From Cryptomeria japonica (lineage: Eukaryota; Streptophyta; Pinopsida; Cupressales; Cupressaceae): DNA of 64,000 bases. Below the pieces are notes generated by a model, which was not told the DNA's origin, searched no databases, and saw only the letters and a list, made by a program, of their open reading frames with translations. The translations under genes were made by a program, and so were the position numbers. Positions 57,496 to 64,000 of the stretch are shown here, piece after piece. Where the stretch lies: contig NC_081409.1 of assembly GCF_030272615.1 (NCBI RefSeq), positions 203,235,949-203,299,948 on the forward strand. The letters are read 5' to 3'. The stretch's first letter is position 1; each line of letters opens with the position of its first letter.

Positions 57496-57895
57496 TGTTA
57501 CTACTTACTAAGTTTCCATTAGTCTCTTGTCCAAAGTCATTCTATATACTCTAGTTGGTTAATACTACCGAATTATTCAGTCGGTAAGCACAGAGCAGTC
57601 AGTTACAGAAGAAAGAAGTCACAGAGTATAGTATTCACCGAGTAGTCTACTGAGTAACACTCTATGTCTACCGAGCAGCAAAAATGATATACCCAGTGAA
57701 CACACACCGAGTGAAACGTGTTACCAGATTCATTATACCTGGACACATGTGTGGAAACGTGTTACAAGACCGAGGAACATAGAATTGATATCTCATTGGA
57801 AATTGCACTTAAAGATTTTGTATGATTTTGAGGACTTCTATCCAATGAAATATTTTGTATGGTTATTCATTCGATGAATCATGTCTGTAAGATCG
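57496..57895 (+). repeat. 3' LTR of the Sirevirus-like element, truncated
   Basis: It starts TGTTACTACTTACTAAG right after the last polypurine tract. LTR-like text with many accgag words continues to about 57895, where unrelated sequence begins. The end is not recognisable. Confidence 0.65.
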
Positions 57896-57910
57896 AAGCA
57901 TAGCGGTTTT

Positions 57911-58093
57911 AGCGCTTTTGATTAATTAGCGCTATGGCGTAGTTAATTGAGCGCTATTGACAGGAATAGCGCTATGGTGTAGCTGTTTGAGCGCTTTTGT
58001 TTTGGTAGCGCTATTGTAGGGCTTGTTGAGCGCTATTGATGTTGTTGTAGCGCTATTGTTCAGAATGAGCGCTTTTGTAGGTTAAATAGCGCT
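57911..58093 (+). repeat. Ten AGCGCT motifs at about 20-bp spacing
   Basis: AGCGCT starts at 57911, 57928, 57950, 57968, 57990, 58007, 58029, 58049, 58068 and 58088, usually followed by attg or tttg. It lies 290 bp before the PMD exon, in a place equivalent to the intron of the other PMD copy. Confidence 0.95.
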
Positions 58094-58382
58094 TTTGCTT
58101 TAGGATAACAAGATGCCCCAGTTTCGGACAAAATAAAACTCCGGATGCCTAACGATTGATGGATGGTGAGGTGAAGTGGGAGTTGTTTTGAACCATAGCA
58201 GCCCGATGAGACTTAGGTCATTGGTTAGGATAAATGTCTGTTGAAGTCTAGGCGGCCATGATTGCTTACCTGTTGAGACCCGAAGATACTTGATCAAAGT
58301 ATCTGATGATAGTCTAGGTTTAAACTTAAGAAAGTTTGATAACAAAACAACTGATGGTGTTTGGATGAACGTCTATGTGCAG

Positions 58383-60398
58383 GAGGATCTACGCATGTTG
58401 CAGTTATGCGAGCGCCACCCCGCGACACAGGGGTTGCGAGATCGTTTGACTCAGATCGAGATAGATTGTATTGCGGCTACTGGGCTCTATGAGGTGATGC
58501 ATATGCCCGTGATTCGGATGAATCACGGCCTGATTACAGCTTTAGCAGAGCGATGGCACAGTGAGACATGCACGTTCCATCTGGCTCAGGGCGAGATGAC
58601 GGTGACTTTGGAGGACGTGTGGCGTATTCTTCGGATTCCGATTCGAGGGCAGCTGGTGACGTATGATCGATCCTGGGGGACAGTGTCTTGCCAGAGGATT
58701 TTTGAGGAGGACGTATTCATTGATGATGGGTCGATTGCCTGGGAGGATATAGCGGCACTATATGAGCCCCTTCCAGCAGTTTTGTCAGGGATCGTGGGAG
58801 GACTTTTGTGTCCAGACAGGCGGTCACATGGATTGGCGGTCGGATGGGGACAGGTGATAGAGATGATGGTGACAGAGGGGACCCGATATGCCTGGGGGCC
58901 GTGCGTGCTAGCGCACATGTACCAGGAGTTACACGAGGTAGTGTACCGGGGGAGAGGTTCGCTTGCAGTAGGCATGACGCTGCTGCATGTGTGGGCATGG
59001 GAGCATCTACCAGTGACTCGACCAGTGAGTCTGAGATTCTGAGCCGTGGACCAGCCCTATATGTTCATGTATAGTGGTATGATGAGCCAGCCCCACTTGG
59101 GGAAGCTAGAGTGGTGGCGGCGGGCATTAGATGATTTGGATGCAGTGATCTGGCAGCCATACTTGGAGTGTGAGCCATGGGAGGATGATGTAGAGGCACT
59201 GCCGTATTGCTTTATGACCCGATTCCTCATTGGGAGGACCTCTTATCACGTAGAGAGACAGGTGCCAGGACGGGTTATGAGACAGTTTGGACGGCAGCAG
59301 GGTCTGCCGAGCGGATCGGGAGAGTATGCTCGAGTTATTCGAGAGCGGTATGCATGGGGTCCAGTGCTACCATATGATCAGGCATTGGTAGAGTTCCGGA
59401 CACTACAGGCGAGGCCATGGGATCTACGACCGAGAGTCGTTGATGCAGGGGTTACAGCAGAGTATACCCAGTATCGGGCGGCGCACCCGATTCGACGGAT
59501 ATCAGATCCAGCGGAGCCGATCCCAGCTTTTGAGGATGAGAGGGGACGGGGACGGAGAGGAGGGGGTGGTGGTGGAGGAGGTGGAGGAGGTGGAGGAGGA
59601 GGAGGAGGTGGTGGTGGAGGAGGAGGTGGAGGAGGTGGAGGAGGGATGGGGATGCCGAGACAGCGGAGAGGGAGAGGGGGGTTACCACTGCAGATATCAC
59701 AGGGACCTTTGATGCAGGGAGGAGTGCAGCTGAGTGGGAGGGGGATGGAGAGAGAGATCCCGATGGATACAGGTGCAGGAGAGGGTGGTGCAGGGGAGTG
59801 TGGTGCAGAGGAGTGTGGTGCAGAGGAGGGACCTAGTGGAGGGGGTGATACAGGTGCGGCAGCCATGGACATGGGGGAGGGAGCGACTGGGGATCTGCGG
59901 GAGCACATGATAGGTTATTTGCAGACCCGGGTAGAGAGATTAGAGGCGGAGGTAGCAGCTAGAGATGTGCAGCTATTTGCACGTGAGTCAGAGCTGACAG
60001 TGGTGCTGCGGGAGAGAGATACTACGGTGGAGAGATTGGCAGAGCTGGAGGAGAGAGTGCGGATTGGTGCACAGGGGCCTTCAGGAGAGGTTATGAGGGA
60101 GATACGGCGAGCACAGGCGGAGATAGAGTACTGGCGGGGGTTATATGAGCAGGTGGTACCGATTAGCCAGCGAGCTCTCAGTTACTCACAGATGCGGCAG
60201 GCCAGATCCGAGCGATCACAGAGGATGCAAAGCAGTGGGGGAGTGATGGGTCCTTTGCGGCAGGATAGATCAGGAGATGCAGGAGGGAGTGGGGGTTCGA
60301 TGAGGCCTCCACGGAGAGATGGATCAAGTGGTGCCGGTACCAGCGGTGGAGTAGGTAGGGGTGGGGCAGGTACAGCATCTGGCCAGAGCGGCATCTGA
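58383..60398 (+). pseudogene. Plant mobile domain (PMD) protein gene, exon 2, nearly intact
   Basis: The frame runs 58383-60398 with a single stop (tga at 59040-59042). It begins after a splice acceptor (tctatgtgcag then GAGGAT). The PMD domain (PF10536) covers about 58383-59470: PATQGLRDRL, ALAERWHSETCTFHLAQGEMTV, LAVGWGQVIE, TRYAWGPCVLAHMYQELH, LHVWAWEHLPVTRP, then LGKLEWWRRALDDLDAVIW, LPYCFMTRFLIGRTSYHVE and YAWGPVLPYDQA. A polyglycine run (59563-59645) and an Arg/Gly/Met-rich segment follow, then a coiled coil (about 59905-60060, TRVERLEAEVAARDVQL) and a Gly/Ser-rich tail. GC content is far above its surroundings. Antisense to the Tat integrase. The stop may be a mutation; exon 1 is not found. 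Confidence 0.88.
59563..59645 (+). repeat. Polyglycine-coding GGN repeat
   Basis: Runs of ggt/gga triplets in frame encode an uninterrupted stretch of about 28-33 Gly between the PMD domain and the coiled coil. The opposite strand shows a mirror poly-Pro frame that is an artefact. Confidence 0.95.
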
Positions 60399-63223
60399 GA
60401 GAGCATTTTTGCATACATGTGTTGTATCATTGTCTATGTTTTGGACTGTATCTTGGATGGCTCTTGGTAGCCGATTTTGTAGACTTCATTGTACTCTGAT
60501 ATATGAGTTGATATATATGAGGAGATCCCATATTGTGATGATTATGCATGTGATGATGTATGGATGTTTATGCATGATGATGATTTATTGCTTAGATGTA
60601 TATGTGTACATGTATGCATTTTGATGAGATGTTTCCTATATGCATGTTTTTATTGATGATGTATGATGTGAGATACTGACATATGAATGCAGGTTTATAT
60701 GTGTATGATATATGTTTTTATGACGAGTTATGATGTGAGATACTGACATATGAATGCAGGATGATATGATTTTATGATGAGTTATGTAATGCTTTATGTA
60801 TGAACAGGATTTGATGATGTTTCCTATTGCAATGTAATGATGAGATGATTTAATGCAATGGTTGAATAAATGATGTTATGTATAAATATACTAGGATGAT
60901 ATATGCTTATGTTTTTGATGGATGAACAAGATTGTATGATGTTTCCTTTTGCGATGTAATGATGAGATGATTTATGTGATGATGTCAATGCAATGGTTAG
61001 ATGAATGATTTTATGTATGGATATGCATCTAGATGTGTTTAGATGAATGTAATATGGATAAACAAAATGTTAAGTGAATGCATATGGATAAACAAAAGGT
61101 AAAGTTCAAATGTTTATATGATGATGCCGAAATGAATGCAGATGGATAAACAAATGTAAAGTACAAGTGTTTATTTATGATAATGTGTTTTAAATGAATG
61201 CATATGTAAAAGGGATACATGAGATGGTATAAACCAATGTTTTGTAAACAAATGGTGTTATGAATCTAAAATGCATTAAATATGAAAGTGGGATGATACT
61301 ATAACTAATATTCGTAATAACTGTACCTTAATACAATTAAAAAGAGGATAATGAATGCGATGTGAAATGAATTCTAAAATGAACATAATAAGATGCTTAT
61401 TAATGAATGAATGCATGCACTTTGTATCTAAATGGATAAATGGATGTGTGTAATACTAAGTTGATAAGATGATAATGGATAATTTACACTGGATGAAATG
61501 TTGAGTAAATGATTTAAAACAACCAAAGACAATTTGATCCCATGAATGAATCTAATTATTTATGATTGGTGCAATGATGAAAATGATTTTGTTTAATGAA
61601 AACTAATGTCAATAATGAACTATATGCAATGTTTAAGTTTAAAAATGACATGAATGGTCGCAATGCAAGATGCACCTAAATGCAAGGATGATATGATTAT
61701 GAGGAATGCAAGGTTGTTTTAAGACTTTGCATAATGCATTGATGATGTATCAGAGTACTCGGTCGTGATTGTATCCAAGACCAGCTTTTATTAATCATTT
61801 TTACATGTAAAAGCCTACATATGAATGAATGGATGGGTGATATGCAACGGAATGCAAGATATAAACAGATGAGGTGAAATGACGATCCATAGTGCTCTAT
61901 TTTCATCATTGAGCTTTAAAATGTTGGAAGAGAATACAAGCATCTTGACACAATGATTCAAGATGACCTGAGTATTTCTTTCATGGATTTTAATATAGCA
62001 AGTTAATACAAACGACTTGATATAAGGGTCAAGTCGACCAGAGTATTGCTTGCGGAACAGACAAGGATTATCTCCTTTCGTGCATGACTTGGATCGTCCT
62101 CCTTGATCTTAGACTGATCAGATCCTAAGACAAGCTCATACCGTACTAAGAAAATAAAACCTTTATCCAATTTGGAGGAAGAGGAACCAAAGGATGAGCA
62201 TTGTACCTGCAACCAAACAGCATATATACATAAAGAATAAAGAATAAGGATCCTTGGTAATGGTTCATGTTCATATGGTCGAGGTATACGCTGTAGTCAG
62301 CAAGCCGTAATGATCTATGACTGCATTTTGCATAAGATCATGTAGCTTGGTGAACTGCCCACGAAGACACCATTAGTACATGCCCCAGAACTTCATCGGA
62401 AGTAATGCGCAAACGATACAAAACCATGCTGAAAGATCCTGATACTGATAAACAAACGATTGTACTCACAAATCAACCAAGTATTTGATAGCTTAACATA
62501 ATTTTCTTGTCAAAGAAAACGTCATCTTGTCTTTGTTTTGGTAAGGAAGGATGCATCCTTGTTGAAGACAGTTTGGATTGTTGTTGTTTGATTGTGTTGG
62601 TTTGATTGGTAAATGGTCAGTGTGTGAGTAGTTGTCAATGTTTATTTTGTATCTGATCGGATAAATATGTACAAGGTGTTGCCATGTTTTTGTTTGATTT
62701 TTGATGGGTTTCTGATGTTTTTGGATTTTGTGAAACAATTTTGAATGTTTTTGGTATTTTGAGAGTCATTTTTTTTTGAATGTTTTTGATATTTTCTGAT
62801 GATTGCCTGAATGAAGAGCGTAATGATATATAAGACGATGTAGAATCCACTTCCATCACGAGGGTAAGGGTATTGCCCCCAGTTTGTAGACCTGACTATG
62901 AAAAGATGGGATGCTAGACGCATGGAGTACTTTCTTAATTGTAGATCAAATAACGAGCCATGGTTGGGATGGATGGATGTATGTGTGCATGAATGTGATC
63001 ACAACGAGCCTGAAAGACACTAGAGCCATTGCCTTTACGAGTGGCACCTGTTTGCCAGGTTTTCACCATCGCACTTACCCAAGGTGCCACCGGAGTGGTT
63101 GTTCACCGTTTGGATGCATGATTTTTCTTTACTTTTTTGAATGTTTTTGTATTTTCTTCAGGAATTTTCTGAATGTTTTTGGTATTTTTCTGATATGTAG
63201 GGGACCCTGATGCTCTGTACACC
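60399..63223 (-). other. Non-coding region between integrase and the antisense PMD gene
   Basis: No gene. Locally duplicated segments: tatgatgtgagatactgacatatgaatgcagg at about 60661 and 60728; tgatgatgtttcct...gcaatggtt at about 60810 and 60935; atgcatatggataaacaaaaggtaaag-like text at about 61078 and 61137. The word gaatgtttttggtatttt recurs between 62740 and 63200. Confidence 0.6.
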
Positions 63224-64000
63224 TTAGGTATAAAACCGTTTGAGGTGCATGCTGTTGATTGGATCTGTGAGCGGTTCTCCGTCTGATGTAGCCAACTGAT
63301 ATGCCCCAGACCTGAATACAGCAGTGACAACATATGGGCCCAACCAGTTTGATTCAAACTTGCCTTGATGTTCTCTGTTTGGTTGGTTGCGAGGATTTTC
63401 TCGAAGAACAAGATCACCTACCTCAAATGTACGAGATCTAACTCGGTGATTGTAGCTTCTACTCATGCGCTGCTGATAGGCTTTGAGGTGATTGTATGCA
63501 GCTTGTCGCTTCTCATCTAGTAACTCTAAGTCTTGAAGACGGGATACTCTGTATGCTTCATCATCGATGAGATTGTGCAATGAAACTCGTAATGATGGTA
63601 TCTCAACCTCAATAGGTAGGATAGCTTCAGCACCATAGACAAATGAGTAAGGAGTTGCACCTGTAGGGGTCCGAATGCTAGTTCGATATGCCCATAGCGC
63701 TGGATTTAGTTGAACATGCCAATCACGACCGGCATCATTGACTGTCTTCTTTAGGATTCTCAATATGTTTTTATTGGATGCTTCGGCCTGACCATTGCCT
63801 TGTGGGTAATAGGGAGTGGAAAAGCGGTGTTGGATATGAAATTTCTCACAAAGTTCACGGACATCCTGATTTTTGAAAGGAAGACCGTTATCTGTGATAA
63901 TGGACATGGGTACACCATACCGGCAGATGATGTAGTTGAGGATGAATGAGGCGATCTGCTTGCCGGTGACTTGGGTAAGTGGAACAGCTTCGATCCACTT
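63224..64000 (-). CDS. Tat-type integrase, C-terminal two-thirds, open to the window edge
   Basis: The - strand frame is open from 64000 to the stop at 63224 with no interruption. Landmarks are KWIEAVPLTQV (start of the core), second catalytic Asp in ITDNGLPF, Glu in GNGQAEASNKN, then TPTGATPYSFVYGAEA and the C-terminal KFESNWLGPYVVTAVF block ending HLKRFYT. The visible catalytic residues are intact, making this the best preserved enzyme in the window. The first catalytic Asp and zinc finger lie beyond the edge. Family role: inserting element cDNA into the genome. Confidence 0.95.
   Translation of the reverse strand, partial: KWIEAVPLTQVTGKQIASFILNYIICRYGVPMSIITDNGLPFKNQDVRELCEKFHIQHRFSTPYYPQGNGQAEASNKNILRILKKTVNDAGRDWHVQLNPALWAYRTSIRTPTGATPYSFVYGAEAILPIEVEIPSLRVSLHNLIDDEAYRVSRLQDLELLDEKRQAAYNHLKAYQQRMSRSYNHRVRSRTFEVGDLVLRENPRNQPNREHQGKFESNWLGPYVVTAVFRSGAYQLATSDGEPLTDPINSMHLKRFYT

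Larger units (their letters stand above)
57896..64000 (-). mobile_element. Tat-like gypsy element, truncated at both ends of what is seen, with antisense PMD gene
   Basis: Integrase enters from the right edge on the - strand and ends at 63224. Downstream of it (leftwards) are about 2.8 kb of non-coding repeats and then a PMD gene on the + strand. No 3' LTR is found before the Sirevirus-like LTR ends near 57895, so the element is truncated. The arrangement parallels 33951-39083. Confidence 0.75.

Noticed and set aside
57911-58093. CRISPR-like regular repeat spacing
   Set aside because: The repeated core is only 6 bp, the window is plant nuclear DNA, and there are no cas genes.
59378-59908. 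A 176-codon - strand frame with a long poly-Pro run
   Set aside because: It is the mirror of the polyglycine repeat and the GC-rich PMD exon on the + strand; no domain.

Overview
The window looks like intergenic DNA of a seed plant with a large genome. A conifer is my best guess, but that is inference from the density and depth of decay of the LTR retrotransposons. I found no ordinary host gene, tRNA or rRNA. Nearly everything is LTR retrotransposon, much of it nested, and the boundaries can often be fixed by target-site duplications (TSDs) read directly from the sequence.

Layout. (1) 1-18735: an old Tat-type Ty3/gypsy element on the + strand. It reads protease, a second (archaeal-type) RNase H, RT, RNase H, integrase, a hairpin-rich spacer, then a very long unrecognised extra ORF. 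It is interrupted by a 2.36-kb solo LTR (1273-3635, TSD aaaga) and by a Sirevirus-like Ty1/copia element on the - strand (9380-16334, TSD caagc). (2) 18736-28595: a chromovirus (gypsy with a chromodomain-like C-terminus), itself hit by two solo LTRs (20729-22109 and 27391-28454). It sits in the leader/gag of a Tat-like element whose gag resumes at 28596-29977. (3) 29978-32476: unclassified repeats and a pyrimidine tract. (4) 32477-51918: a large - strand gypsy-type element with LTRs, PBS, gag and PPT but no pol. Into it have jumped a 5.1-kb non-autonomous Tat-like element carrying an antisense plant-mobile-domain gene (33951-39083, TSD ctaat), a complete 373-bp TRIM (40555-40927, TSD aagac) and a Ty1/copia element (44040-50706). 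(5) 51919-54670: AT microsatellite, minisatellite, purine/pyrimidine arrays and a small satellite. (6) 54674-57895: a solo LTR, then the 3' end of a Sirevirus-like element with a coiled-coil ORF and several polypurine tracts. (7) About 57896-64000: a truncated - strand Tat-like element whose integrase runs off the right edge and which carries a much better preserved antisense plant-mobile-domain gene (58383-60398).

The most interesting thread is the pair of plant-mobile-domain (PMD) genes. Each lies between the integrase side and the 3' end of a Tat-type element, on the opposite strand. Both keep the same splice-acceptor/second-exon start, and each has a different tandem array just upstream of that acceptor. 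The second thread is the Tat element of region 1: an RNase H domain placed before RT and an extra ORF of about 1,170 codons. The third is the miniature TRIM with only 55 bp between its LTRs.
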